Below, piece after piece: positions 1-6,422 of a stretch of DNA of 11,670 bases. Numbering within the stretch: the stretch's first letter is position 1; every line of letters begins with the position of its first letter. Position numbers and translations under genes: made by a program. Origin of the DNA: Pseudomonadota bacterium. Lineage in GTDB: Bacteria; Pseudomonadota; Alphaproteobacteria; Rhizobiales; Kaistiaceae. The DNA is taken from assembly GCA_023391905.1 (NCBI GenBank), contig JAEWAD010000517.1, positions 1 through 11,670 on the forward strand. Direction: 5' to 3'. Below the pieces are notes generated by a model, which was not told where the DNA came from, ran no database searches, and saw nothing but the letters and a program-made list of their open reading frames with translations.

Positions 1-29
1 GCCCTTTTCTATTGCGGTGGCTAGAGATT

Positions 30-1172
30 TCAGGCCTTGGCGGCAATCTCGGCGCGGATTTCGTCGCCATGCTCGCCGAGGCGCGGCGAGCGCTTGGCGA
101 GCGACAGCTCGGCGCCCGACATGGTGATCGGCGTGCGGACGCCGGGAATGCCCTCGGCGTCGATCCGCATGCCGCGCGCCAGCACCTGCGCGTCGGTGAA
201 GACGTCCTCCAGCGTGTTGATCGGCCCGGCCGGAACATGCGCGAGAGCGAGCTTCTCCAGCAGCGCGTCGCGCTGCCACGTGGCGAGCGCGGCGGCGATC
301 GCCTCGGTGAGGGCGACGCGGTTGGCGACGCGGCTGGAATTCGTCAGGAAGCGCGCGTCGGTCGCCAGTGCCGGCTGGCCGATCACGTCCGCGAAGCGGG
401 CGAACTGGCCGTCATTGCCGACAGCGAGGATCAGGTGGCCGTCCGACACCGCGAAGGTCTGGTAGGGTGCGATGTTGGGGTGCGCGTTGCCGAGCCGGCG
501 CGGCGGCGTGCCGGTGGCGAGGAAGTTCATCGCCTGGTTGGCGAGCACGCCGACCGAGGTGTCGAGCAGCGCCATGTCGATCTGCTGGCCGAGGCCGGTG
601 CGCTCGCGCTGCGCCAGCGCCGCCTGGATGGCGATGACGCTGTAGAGGCCTGTGAAGATGTCGGCGAAGGCGACGCCGATCTTCTGCGGCTCGCCGGCGG
701 GATCGCCGGTCAGGTCCATGATGCCGGCCATGCCCTGGATCAGGAAGTCGTAGCCGGCGCGCTCGCGATAGGGCCCGGTCTGGCCGAAGCCGGTGATCGA
801 GCAATAGACGAGGCGCGGGTTGATCGCCTTCAGGCTCTCGTAGTCGAGCCCGTACTTGGCGAGGCCGCCGACCTTGAAGTTCTCGATCACCACGTCGGCG
901 TCGCGGATCAGCGCCCGCACGAGGTCGACACCCTCGGGCGTGCGAAAATCGGCGACGATCGAGCGTTTTCCCCGATTGCAGGCGTGGAAATAGGCGGCGG
1001 ACTTCTCGCCGCCGTCCTCGATGAAGGGCGGGCCCCAGGTGCGCGTGTCGTCGCCATCCGGGCTCTCGACCTTGATGACGTCGGCGCCGAGGTCGGCCAG
1101 CGTCTGGCCGGCCCAGGGACCGGCCAGGATGCGCGCCAGCTCGATGACCTTCAGTCCCTCGAGCGGCTGCAT
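30..1172 (-). CDS. gcdG: Family III (CaiB/BaiF) CoA-transferase, probable succinyl-CoA:glutarate CoA-transferase
   Basis: A 380-residue cytosolic CoA-transferase that probably moves CoA from succinyl-CoA (or a similar donor) to glutarate, making the substrate of the neighbouring dehydrogenase. The whole length fits family III. The N-terminal block has LARILAGPWAG (12-22) and DLGADVIKVE (27-36). DDTRTWGPPF (41-50) and YCSITGFGQTGP (123-134) resemble human SUGCT. The presumed catalytic aspartate that forms the acyl-anhydride is D171 in GVAFADIFTG (166-175). A typical C-terminal PAGPIN motif lies at 315-320. The ATG at 1172 overlaps the last base of the upstream dehydrogenase stop (TGATG), so translation is likely coupled. 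The assignment to glutarate rests on the gcdH partner and on recalled similarity to SUGCT; other dicarboxylate or acyl substrates remain possible. Family is certain, substrate probable. Confidence 0.88.
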   Translation of the reverse strand: MQPLEGLKVIELARILAGPWAGQTLADLGADVIKVESPDGDDTRTWGPPFIEDGGEKSAAYFHACNRGKRSIVADFRTPEGVDLVRALIRDADVVIENFKVGGLAKYGLDYESLKAINPRLVYCSITGFGQTGPYRERAGYDFLIQGMAGIMDLTGDPAGEPQKIGVAFADIFTGLYSVIAIQAALAQRERTGLGQQIDMALLDTSVGVLANQAMNFLATGTPPRRLGNAHPNIAPYQTFAVSDGHLILAVGNDGQFARFADVIGQPALATDARFLTNSSRVANRVALTEAIAAALATWQRDALLEKLALAHVPAGPINTLEDVFTDAQVLARGMRIDAEGIPGVRTPITMSGAELSLAKRSPRLGEHGDEIRAEIAAKA

Positions 1173-2395
1173 CAGAAGAACGCCTGGATGCCGGTCTGGG
1201 CGCGGCCGAGGATCAGCGCGTGCACGTCGTGCGTGCCCTCATAGGTGTTGACCGTCTCGAGGTTCTGGGCGTGGCGCATGACGTGGTATTCGATCTGGAT
1301 GCCGTTGCCGCCATGCATGTCGCGGGCCTGGCGGGCGATGTCGAGCGCCTTGCCGCAATTGTTGCGCTTGACCAGCGACACCATTTCCGGCGCGGCCTGG
1401 CCCTCGTCGAACAGGCGGCCGACGCGCAGCGACGCCTGCAGGCCGAGCGCAATCTCGGTCTGCATGTCGGCGAGCTTCTTCTGGTAGAGCTGCATGCCGG
1501 CGAGCGGCTTGCCGAACTGCTTGCGGTCGAGGCCGTACTGGCGGGCGCGGAACCAGCAGTCCTCGGCGGCGCCGAGCACGCCCCAGGAAATGCCGTAGCG
1601 GGCGCGGTTCAAGCAGCCGAACGGGCCCTTGAGGCCGGAGACGTTCGGCAGCAACGCATCCTCGGAAACCTCGACGTCGCTCATCACGATTTCGCCGGTG
1701 ATCGAGGCGCGCAGCGACAGCTTGCCGCCGAGCTTCGGCGCCGAAAGGCCCTTCATGCCCTTCTCGAGGATGAAGCCCCGGATGGCGCCGTCATGCGCTT
1801 CCGACTTCGCCCAGACGATGAAGACGTCGGCGATCGGCGAATTCGAGATCCAGGTCTTGGCGCCGTTCAGGACGTAGCCGCCCTCGGTCTTCTTGGCATT
1901 GGTGATCATGCCGCCCGGATCGGAGCCGGCGTCGGGCTCGGTCAGGCCGAAGCAGCCGATCCATTCGCCGGTGGCGAGCTTCGGCAGGTACTTCTGGCGC
2001 TGCGCCTCGCTGCCATAGGCGTAGATCGGATACATCACCAGCGAGGACTGCACGCTCATCATCGAGCGGTAGCCCGAATCGATGCGCTCGACCTCGCGGG
2101 CGACGAGGCCATAGGCGACATAGGAGGCGCCGACGCCGCCATACTCGGCCGGAACGGTGACGCCGAGCAGGCCGGTCTCACCCATCTCGCGGAAGATCTC
2201 GGGATCGGTCAACTCGTCGAGATAGGCCTTTTCCACGCGGGGGAGGAGGCGATCGGACGCGAAGGCCTTGGCCGTGTCGCGGATCATGCGCTCTTCGTCG
2301 GTCAGCTGCGCCTCGAAGTGGAACGGGTCGTCCCAGACGAAGCGCGAGAGCGCGGGCAGGTCCTTCGGCTTCAGGGTCGGGTTCTGGGCGGACAT
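1172..2395 (-). CDS. gcdH: Glutaryl-CoA dehydrogenase (FAD-dependent, decarboxylating)
   Basis: A 407-residue acyl-CoA dehydrogenase that oxidises and decarboxylates glutaryl-CoA to crotonyl-CoA and passes electrons to ETF, in lysine, tryptophan and glutarate breakdown. It closely resembles human GCDH throughout. Visible blocks are [20 protein letters not shown] (108-127), [13 protein letters not shown] (148-160; FAD/substrate loop), TWISNSP (181-187), [13 protein letters not shown] (257-269), [12 protein letters not shown] (355-366) and [16 protein letters not shown] (384-399). The catalytic base is E386 in YEGT. Length is that of a mature bacterial enzyme. The ATG at 2395 is chosen because AAGGTG lies just upstream of it; a GTG three codons earlier (2404) has a poorer context. 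It is first in a two-gene unit with the CoA-transferase and is transcribed away from a LysR gene that probably regulates it. Confidence 0.96.
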   Translation of the reverse strand: MSAQNPTLKPKDLPALSRFVWDDPFHFEAQLTDEERMIRDTAKAFASDRLLPRVEKAYLDELTDPEIFREMGETGLLGVTVPAEYGGVGASYVAYGLVAREVERIDSGYRSMMSVQSSLVMYPIYAYGSEAQRQKYLPKLATGEWIGCFGLTEPDAGSDPGGMITNAKKTEGGYVLNGAKTWISNSPIADVFIVWAKSEAHDGAIRGFILEKGMKGLSAPKLGGKLSLRASITGEIVMSDVEVSEDALLPNVSGLKGPFGCLNRARYGISWGVLGAAEDCWFRARQYGLDRKQFGKPLAGMQLYQKKLADMQTEIALGLQASLRVGRLFDEGQAAPEMVSLVKRNNCGKALDIARQARDMHGGNGIQIEYHVMRHAQNLETVNTYEGTHDVHALILGRAQTGIQAFF

Positions 2396-2471
2396 GATTC
2401 TCACCTTTGCGTCTGACGCGGGAGGGCGCGGCGCTGCGCCGGCCGCCCTGCCGGAATGATCGACCGTGAAA

Positions 2472-2501
2472 CTAGCAAATCCGGCCCAAGCGAGATAACA
2501 A
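2472..2501 (-). promoter_or_regulatory. Possible gcdH promoter (TTGTTA, 18 bases, TGCTAG)
   Basis: On the minus strand TTGTTA (2501-2496) matches 4 of 6 bases of the sigma-70 -35 consensus. The -10 (2477-2472, TGCTAG) is poor, as is common for promoters needing a LysR activator. A 17-base spacing would give TTGCTA instead. Position was chosen partly because the LysR-type box at 2517-2532 would then centre about 60 bases upstream of the transcription start, where LysR activators usually bind. This is inference from spacing only. Confidence 0.25.
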
Positions 2502-2516
2502 GCCTTTCAGCGAAGT

Positions 2517-2532
2517 TGATGAGTATTGATCA
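2517..2532. promoter_or_regulatory. Candidate LysR-type operator (TGAT-N8-ATCA)
   Basis: The sequence TGAT, eight bases, ATCA forms an interrupted palindrome that satisfies the LysR T-N11-A rule twice (T2517/A2529 and T2520/A2532). It sits 22 bases before the LysR ATG and upstream of gcdH, as expected for a shared activation and autoregulation site. Short palindromes of this size also arise by chance, so the call is tentative. Confidence 0.35.
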
Positions 2533-2554
2533 TAGAGGGGCGGGAGTGCGGGCC

Positions 2555-3460
2555 ATGCGCGAGGGCTATATCCCCACGATCACGGAGCTGCAGGCCTTCT
2601 CCGCCTGCGCTCGGCTCGGCTCGACCACGCGCGCCGCGCAGGCGCTCAATCTGACCCAGAGCGCTGTCAGCCGCTCCGTCGGAACGCTGGAGGAGCGGCT
2701 GGGTGTGCGGCTGTTCCACCGGGTCAAGCAGCGCCTGATCCTGTCCGATGCCGGCCGGGCGCTCAATCGCGACGCCGATCGGCTGCTCGACGACCTGCGC
2801 CAGGCGGCGATGACGGTGATGGCCTTTGGCGGCCATGCCGACGTGCTGCGGCTCGCCGTGCTGCCGACCTTTGGTTCGAGCTGGCTTGTGCCGCGCCTCG
2901 CCGCCTATCGGGTGATCGCGCCGGATCTGACCTTCGACATCTCGGCGCGGCTCGAGGCGGTCGATTTCGAGGCGGACGGCTTTGATGCCGCGATCCAGCG
3001 CGGCGACCACCGCCCGGGCGGCGCCTATGCCGACGTGCTGATGGCGGAGGAGCTGGTGGTGGTCGCGGCGCCGGCCTTGCTCGGCGGGCGGCCGGTGCTG
3101 CCGGACGACGAGCTCGCGCATCTGCCGCTGCTGCAGCAGTCGACGCGGCCGACGCTCTGGCTCGACTGGTTCCGCGATGCCGGACTCGACAGCCGCACCA
3201 TCCTGCGCGGCGCGCGCTTCCAGCATTTCGACATGGTGGTGAACGCGGCGATCGCCGGGCTCGGCGTCGCGCTCGTGCCGGAGGTGGTGGCGCGGCCGGC
3301 GCTCGCGGCGGGCACGCTCGCGCCCGCTTCCGATCGCCGCCTGGTCGGTGACCAGCCCTATACGCTGATCTACCCGGCGCGCAGCCGCCAGATGGAGGGC
3401 TTCATGCGCTTCCGCGCCTGGTTGCTGGAGCAGGTCGGCCAGACGGCCACCGCCGCCTAG
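2555..3460 (+). CDS. LysR-family regulator (GcvA-like), probable glutarate-responsive GcdR-type activator
   Basis: A 301-residue cytosolic DNA-binding regulator. The N-terminal winged helix-turn-helix spans about 8-66, with AAQALNLTQSAVSRSVGTLE (27-46) as the recognition unit and RLFHR (52-56) after it. A type 2 periplasmic-binding-like effector domain runs from about 95 to 292, with typical LRLAVLPTFGSSWLVPRL (98-115) and GLGVALVPE (235-243). The domain resembles the GcvA subgroup. I chose the ATG at 2555 because the family domain begins within ten residues. A GTG at 2546, behind AGAGGGG, is an equally reasonable start, while ATGs at 2519 and 2456 would add atypical tails and run through the control region. 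Divergence from gcdH-gcdG suggests it controls them, as GcdR does in Pseudomonas. It ends tail to tail with the MarR gene, with overlapping stops. Confidence 0.9.
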   Translation: MREGYIPTITELQAFSACARLGSTTRAAQALNLTQSAVSRSVGTLEERLGVRLFHRVKQRLILSDAGRALNRDADRLLDDLRQAAMTVMAFGGHADVLRLAVLPTFGSSWLVPRLAAYRVIAPDLTFDISARLEAVDFEADGFDAAIQRGDHRPGGAYADVLMAEELVVVAAPALLGGRPVLPDDELAHLPLLQQSTRPTLWLDWFRDAGLDSRTILRGARFQHFDMVVNAAIAGLGVALVPEVVARPALAAGTLAPASDRRLVGDQPYTLIYPARSRQMEGFMRFRAWLLEQVGQTATAA

Positions 3461-4002
3461 GAGGAGCTCTGGTCGTCGCTGATCCGCTGCAGCAATTCGA
3501 GCAGCAGCGCCTGTTCGGCGGCGGAAAGCGGCGCCAGCAGCTGCAGCCCCGCTTCCTTGCTCTTGTTGAGCCGCTCGAGCGTGTATTCGACGCCCTTGTC
3601 GGTCAGCTGGATGATCACCATCCGCTGGTCCGTGCTGGAGGCGCCGCGCGTCACCAGGCCGAGCTTGCGCAACTTGCGCACGACGAGGCTGATCGTCGAG
3701 GGATCCATCGCGGTCAGGCGACCGAGATGGTTCTGCGAAACCTCGCCGTGGCGCAGGATCGTGGCCAGGGCGGCGAACTGGGTCGGCGTCAGATCCTCGC
3801 CGACCATCACCTGCTGGAAGCAGGTGGTGGCGCGCTGATGGACCTTGCGGACGATATGGGCCGGATGCAGGTCGAGATCGTAGCCGGTGGCGGCGATCAT
3901 CGCGTCGATCTGCTCCCGCGTGTAACGGGTTCCCTCCGCGGACGGCTCGCCCGGCGGGATCGCGCTACTGCTTTCATCAATCAAAGGATCGGGCCCCTTC
4001 AT
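3457..4002 (-). CDS. MarR-family transcriptional regulator
   Basis: A 181-residue winged-helix regulator, slightly longer than a typical MarR (about 140-160) because of a proline/serine-rich N-terminal stretch of about 25 residues. The DNA-binding part includes LTPTQFAALATILRHG (71-86), the recognition helix region QNHLGRLTAMDPSTISLVVR (90-109) and the wing with STDQRMVIIQLTDKG (123-137), where D125 and R127 are the usual wing residues. C-terminal dimerisation helices follow. There is a single cysteine (C61). The start at 4002 is the first ATG that does not run into the upstream gene; no good ribosome site is visible, so translation may depend on the hydrolase gene ending 22 bases upstream. 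The unit suggests it controls the hydrolase, and perhaps the divergent transport operon. Ligand unknown. Confidence 0.88.
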   Translation of the reverse strand: MKGPDPLIDESSSAIPPGEPSAEGTRYTREQIDAMIAATGYDLDLHPAHIVRKVHQRATTCFQQVMVGEDLTPTQFAALATILRHGEVSQNHLGRLTAMDPSTISLVVRKLRKLGLVTRGASSTDQRMVIIQLTDKGVEYTLERLNKSKEAGLQLLAPLSAAEQALLLELLQRISDDQSSS

Positions 4003-4024
4003 CCGGTTGCCGCAAAGACAAGCG

Positions 4025-4657
4025 TCAAACCTGTTGCAACGCAAGGCCGTTCTTGAGGGAAGCCACAACATCCGCGGCAGTGGAGACGACGCCGAAATGG
4101 GTGGCGATGTCGTAGAGCGAGCTCTCCTGCTCGCGCGGTCCGGTCGCGGCGCAGCAATCCTCCGGCACGACCACCTCGTAGCCGTTGAAGAACGCGTCAT
4201 GCACGGTGGAGCGGACGCAGATGTTGGTGACGACGCCGAACACCACGATCTGGTTGACCTGCATGTCCTTCAGCGTCATGTCGAGGTCGGTCTGGAAGAA
4301 GGCCGAGTAGCGCCGCTTGATGATGTGGATCTCGTCGTCGCGCGCGCCGAGGTCTTCGATGATCTCGGTGCCCCAGCTGCCCTCGACGCAGTGCGGCGTG
4401 CGCTTCACCCACTCGCGGTCGCGGCGCATGTTGGCGCGGTGCACGTCATGCACCCAGAGCACCGGGGCGCCGACTTCGCGGGCCGCCTCGATGACGGCGA
4501 GCTGGTGCGGCACCAGCTTCTCGTAGCCCGGGAGCACCATGGCGCCGCCCGGCTTGCAGAACTCGTTGATCATGTCGACGACGATGACGGCCGTCCTGGC
4601 CTTGTCGAGCACCATCTGCTCGCCATGACGATGCGACGAGAAAACGTCTGAACTCAT
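4025..4657 (-). CDS. Isochorismatase-family cysteine amidohydrolase
   Basis: A 210-residue Rossmann-like hydrolase of the isochorismatase/nicotinamidase superfamily, probably cleaving a C-N amide or ureido bond in a small metabolite. The catalytic triad is visible: D28 in AVIVVDMINEFC (23-34), K114 in IIKRRYSAF (112-120) and nucleophile C147 in VVTNICV (142-148), which also carries the cis-peptide (V143-T144) typical of the fold. The cysteine excludes true isochorismatases, which carry glycine there. Length is normal. The ATG at 4657 is preferred over the one at 4669 because GGAGGG lies five bases upstream of it. It is first in a unit with a MarR gene. Members include RutB-type ureidoacrylate hydrolases, N-carbamoylsarcosine amidase, maleamate amidase and biuret hydrolase; the sequence does not decide between them, and no pyrimidine, nicotinate or creatinine genes are nearby. 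Confidence 0.9.
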   Translation of the reverse strand: MSSDVFSSHRHGEQMVLDKARTAVIVVDMINEFCKPGGAMVLPGYEKLVPHQLAVIEAAREVGAPVLWVHDVHRANMRRDREWVKRTPHCVEGSWGTEIIEDLGARDDEIHIIKRRYSAFFQTDLDMTLKDMQVNQIVVFGVVTNICVRSTVHDAFFNGYEVVVPEDCCAATGPREQESSLYDIATHFGVVSTAADVVASLKNGLALQQV

Positions 4658-4741
4658 GTGGCCCTCCATGCCGGTCCGGTTGCGTCGCCGGGGTTGTACC
4701 GGCGCGCCGTCACGCCTTTCAGCGTCGAAAACTTTATTTGG

Positions 4742-4771
4742 CTAGTAAGTATATTCCGGTCCTTCTGTCAA
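4742..4771 (-). promoter_or_regulatory. Candidate promoter for the hydrolase-MarR unit
   Basis: On the minus strand a consensus -35 TTGACA (4771-4766) is followed after 18 bases by TACTAG (4747-4742), a weak -10. A start would fall roughly 75-80 bases before the hydrolase ATG. The -35 lies inside an ACCGGA inverted repeat, consistent with repression by a bound regulator, the co-encoded MarR being the obvious candidate. Confidence 0.4.
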
Positions 4772-4776
4772 CCGGA
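4755..4776. promoter_or_regulatory. Inverted repeat TCCGGT-N10-ACCGGA over the minus-strand -35
   Basis: Perfect 6-base arms (4755-4760 and 4771-4776) flank ten bases, so the arm centres are 16 bases apart, about one and a half helical turns. The repeat overlaps the consensus -35 of the hydrolase-MarR unit. It is a candidate operator; which protein binds is not shown. Confidence 0.35.
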
Positions 4777-4829
4777 TCGAGCTGCGCAACTATCCATCAC
4801 TTGCACAGGCTATCTAGCTGATTTTTATG

Positions 4830-4844
4830 CAATTTCCAAAATTG
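4830..4844. promoter_or_regulatory. Perfect 15-base palindrome CAATTT-CCA-AAATTG
   Basis: Six-base arms match exactly around a 3-base centre. It lies about 20 bases upstream of the TTGACA of the transport operon promoter, where an activator would bind, and just downstream of a weaker alternative promoter (TTGCAC at 4801), where it would act as a repressor site. Given the AT-rich patch in an otherwise GC-rich window, it is a plausible operator. Confidence 0.4.
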
Positions 4845-4865
4845 AGCGGCGCTCCTCAGAATGCA

Positions 4866-4895
4866 TTGACAAAGGCCGGGATTCGATCCGATGAT
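4866..4895 (+). promoter_or_regulatory. Candidate sigma-70-type promoter of the transport/oxidation operon
   Basis: TTGACA (4866-4871) matches the -35 consensus exactly. GATGAT (4890-4895), 18 bases later, matches 4 of 6 bases of the -10. Transcription would start near 4902-4906, leaving a 5' leader of about 55-60 bases before the binding-protein ATG. Confidence 0.5.
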
Positions 4896-4910
4896 TGTAT
4901 GACTACCAAT
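4894..4910. promoter_or_regulatory. Candidate FadR-subfamily GntR operator at the operon start
   Basis: Bases 4895-4905 fit the published FadR-subfamily pattern TNGTNNNACNA at every fixed position. The surrounding 17 bases form a near-palindrome, ATTG at 4894-4897 and CAAT at 4907-4910, close to PdhR/UxuR-like sites. It overlaps the end of the predicted -10 and the transcription start, a repressor position. No GntR gene is in the window, so the regulator would be encoded elsewhere. Confidence 0.4.
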
Positions 4911-4961
4911 GAACGGAGAGGCTGGAGGGACCGGTTCTCGTCATTGGTCGGGAGACAAGTC

Positions 4962-6293
4962 ATGCACATTCGCAAGCAATCCGTGTCGCGTCTGATGCTC
5001 GCCGGCGCCCTCACGGCCCTGGTCGCACTTTCGCCCTCGCTCGCCAGCGCCGAGGGGGTGACGCTCAAGGTGTTCGGTGGCTCGGCCCTGAACAAGCTGG
5101 CGCCGCGCCAGACGCCGGATGTCCAGAAGGCCATCCAGGACAAGGTGATCGCCGGCTTCCTCGCCGCGCATCCCGAGGTCAAGGCGATCGAGTGGGACGC
5201 GCAGGGCCCGCAGGCCAATGACGTCCAGCGCGTGATGACCGCGCGCCTCGCCAACCAGGAAATGGATCTGCTTTCCTGCTCGGCCTATTTCACCAACGGC
5301 GCCTATGTCCGCCGCGGCCTGCTTCGTCCGATCACCAAGGAAATCGAGGCGTTCTCCGCGAACCTCGATCCGGCAGCCGTCGGCGCCTTCACCATTCGCG
5401 GCGAAGTCTACGCCGTGCCGATCACGACGATGTCGACCTCGGCGATCTTCTACAACAAGAAGCTCTTCGCCGATCTCGGCATCCCCGTGCCGCCGACCTA
5501 TGAGGATCTGAAGGCCGCCGCGCCGAAGCTGGCTGCCGCCGGCGTGATCCCGCTGCTGCATCAGGGCTCCAACACGCCGATGTGGCCGATGTGGTATTTC
5601 GAGACCTTCGCGCAGGCCTCCGGCGATCCGATCGGCCGCACGACCGCCATTCTCGATGGCACCGCCAAGTTCAATGACGCCGACGGCGTCGCCGCCTTCG
5701 AGCTGCTGAAGCAGTGGGTCGATGACGGCATCCTGTCGAAGGACTCGCTCGCGGTCGACCAGGACGGCATGCGCTCGGCCTTCGCCAGCGGCAAGAGCGC
5801 CATGTACTACGGCGGCACCTGGGAGGTCCCGTCGCTGCAGGAGGGCGTCAAGGACTTCGAATGGGGCACCTTCGCCTTCCCGAAGATGGCGGGAACGCCG
5901 GGTGAGCCCAAGCATGGCGGCGGCGCCGACAACGGCATGTGCATGTCGGCGACGATCGCGCCCGAGAAGGTCGACGCGGCGCTGGCCTTCATGGCCTACC
6001 TGACCAAGCCGGAAGTCGCCACGCTCTATCTCGAGCCCGAGCAGCCGCTCGCCGCCTCGGTCAAGGGCGTCCCCGTCGTCGAGGACGAATACGCCAAGCA
6101 GCTGCGCGCCAGCGCCTTCCCGAACACGGTCAAGTTCCTCGACTGGGTCTGGCCGTCCGAAGTTGCGACCGCCGTGTCGTCCTCGATCGCCGGCGTCGTC
6201 GGCGGCCAGCTGACGCCGCAGCAGGCGGCGGACGCCGTGCAGGCGACCTTCGACGACCTCGTCGCCCAGGGCAACTGGCCGCCGGCCGACTGA
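4962..6293 (+). CDS. ABC transporter periplasmic solute-binding protein (family 1, sugar type)
   Basis: A 443-residue secreted binding protein that would deliver a sugar-like ligand to the two permeases encoded downstream. A classical Sec signal peptide is visible: basic HIRKQSVSR (2-10), hydrophobic core LMLAGALTALVAL (11-23) and ASA (28-30) before a cut at about A30/E31. There is no lipobox cysteine, so it is a free periplasmic protein. Family 1 features include LTKPEVATLYLE (347-358), SGKSAMYYGGTWEV (276-289) and the aromatic-rich MWPMWYFE (207-214), probably at the ligand cleft. The ATG at 4962 has GGGAG seven bases upstream; an in-frame start at 4827 would hide the signal. It is first in the operon, separated from the next gene by two strong hairpins. 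The ligand cannot be predicted from sequence. Confidence 0.93.
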   Translation: MHIRKQSVSRLMLAGALTALVALSPSLASAEGVTLKVFGGSALNKLAPRQTPDVQKAIQDKVIAGFLAAHPEVKAIEWDAQGPQANDVQRVMTARLANQEMDLLSCSAYFTNGAYVRRGLLRPITKEIEAFSANLDPAAVGAFTIRGEVYAVPITTMSTSAIFYNKKLFADLGIPVPPTYEDLKAAAPKLAAAGVIPLLHQGSNTPMWPMWYFETFAQASGDPIGRTTAILDGTAKFNDADGVAAFELLKQWVDDGILSKDSLAVDQDGMRSAFASGKSAMYYGGTWEVPSLQEGVKDFEWGTFAFPKMAGTPGEPKHGGGADNGMCMSATIAPEKVDAALAFMAYLTKPEVATLYLEPEQPLAASVKGVPVVEDEYAKQLRASAFPNTVKFLDWVWPSEVATAVSSSIAGVVGGQLTPQQAADAVQATFDDLVAQGNWPPAD

Positions 6294-6310
6294 GCCCCGA
6301 TCCGCGTACC

Positions 6311-6338
6311 GACGCCGGCGACACGATCCGCCGGCGTC
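6311..6338 (+). other. Perfect 10-base-pair hairpin after the binding-protein gene
   Basis: GACGCCGGCG (6311-6320) pairs exactly with CGCCGGCGTC (6329-6338) across an 8-base loop, starting 17 bases after the stop codon. No T-run follows, so it is more likely an mRNA-protecting or partial-termination structure than a full intrinsic terminator. Confidence 0.65.
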
Positions 6339-6351
6339 CATCGATAGGGCA

Positions 6352-6381
6352 GGCACCCGGTCCGGAAATCGGCCGGGTGTC
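6352..6381 (+). other. Second intercistronic hairpin (11 pairs, two G-U)
   Basis: Bases 6352-6362 pair with 6371-6381 around an 8-base loop; nine pairs are Watson-Crick and two are G-U. A minor CGCC-TTT-GGCG hairpin (6383-6393) comes directly after and is followed by only two T residues. The G-U pairs favour a structure acting in RNA from the plus strand. Together with the preceding hairpin it should make transcript of the binding-protein gene more abundant than that of the permease genes. Confidence 0.6.
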
Positions 6382-6422
6382 CCGCCTTTGGCGTTCCGCC
6401 TGATCCGATCGACGACAAGGAC

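Larger units (their letters stand above)
2396..2554. promoter_or_regulatory. Divergent control region between gcdH and the LysR gene
   Basis: This 159-base gap separates two divergent start codons and must hold the promoters for both. The gcdH-proximal half is GC-rich with no clear signal; the half near 2465-2540 is poorer in GC and carries the candidate promoter and LysR box listed separately. Such divergent LysR/target arrangements are usually the site of activation and autoregulation. Confidence 0.6.
4658..4961. promoter_or_regulatory. Divergent control region between the hydrolase/MarR unit and the transport operon
   Basis: About 300 bases with no supported gene. The part from about 4727 to 4860 is markedly AT-richer than the rest of the window. 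An in-frame upstream extension of the binding-protein ORF (from 4827) is rejected because it would bury the signal peptide. The region holds candidate promoters in both directions and three inverted repeats, listed separately, so expression of the transport operon is likely controlled by more than one factor. Confidence 0.65.

Noticed and set aside
1..29. Possible end of another gene at the left edge
   Set aside because: Only 29 bases lie beyond the CoA-transferase stop; too short to identify anything.
12..2416. Two open plus-strand frames (410 and 398 codons) opposite gcdG and gcdH
   Set aside because: Both are shadows of clearly recognised enzymes in GC-rich DNA; no domain or ribosome site supports them.
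4003..4200. Longer MarR form reading from 4200
   Set aside because: The extra stretch overlaps the hydrolase coding sequence in another frame and has arginine-rich shadow composition; the MarR fold is complete from 4002.
4827..4961. Upstream in-frame start of the binding protein
   Set aside because: It would put 45 residues before a clear Sec signal peptide and cover the promoter; the ATG at 4962 has a ribosome site.
6311..6393. Intrinsic terminator ending the binding-protein transcript
   Set aside because: The stems are strong but no T-run follows, and the downstream permease genes belong to the same transporter, so full termination is unlikely.
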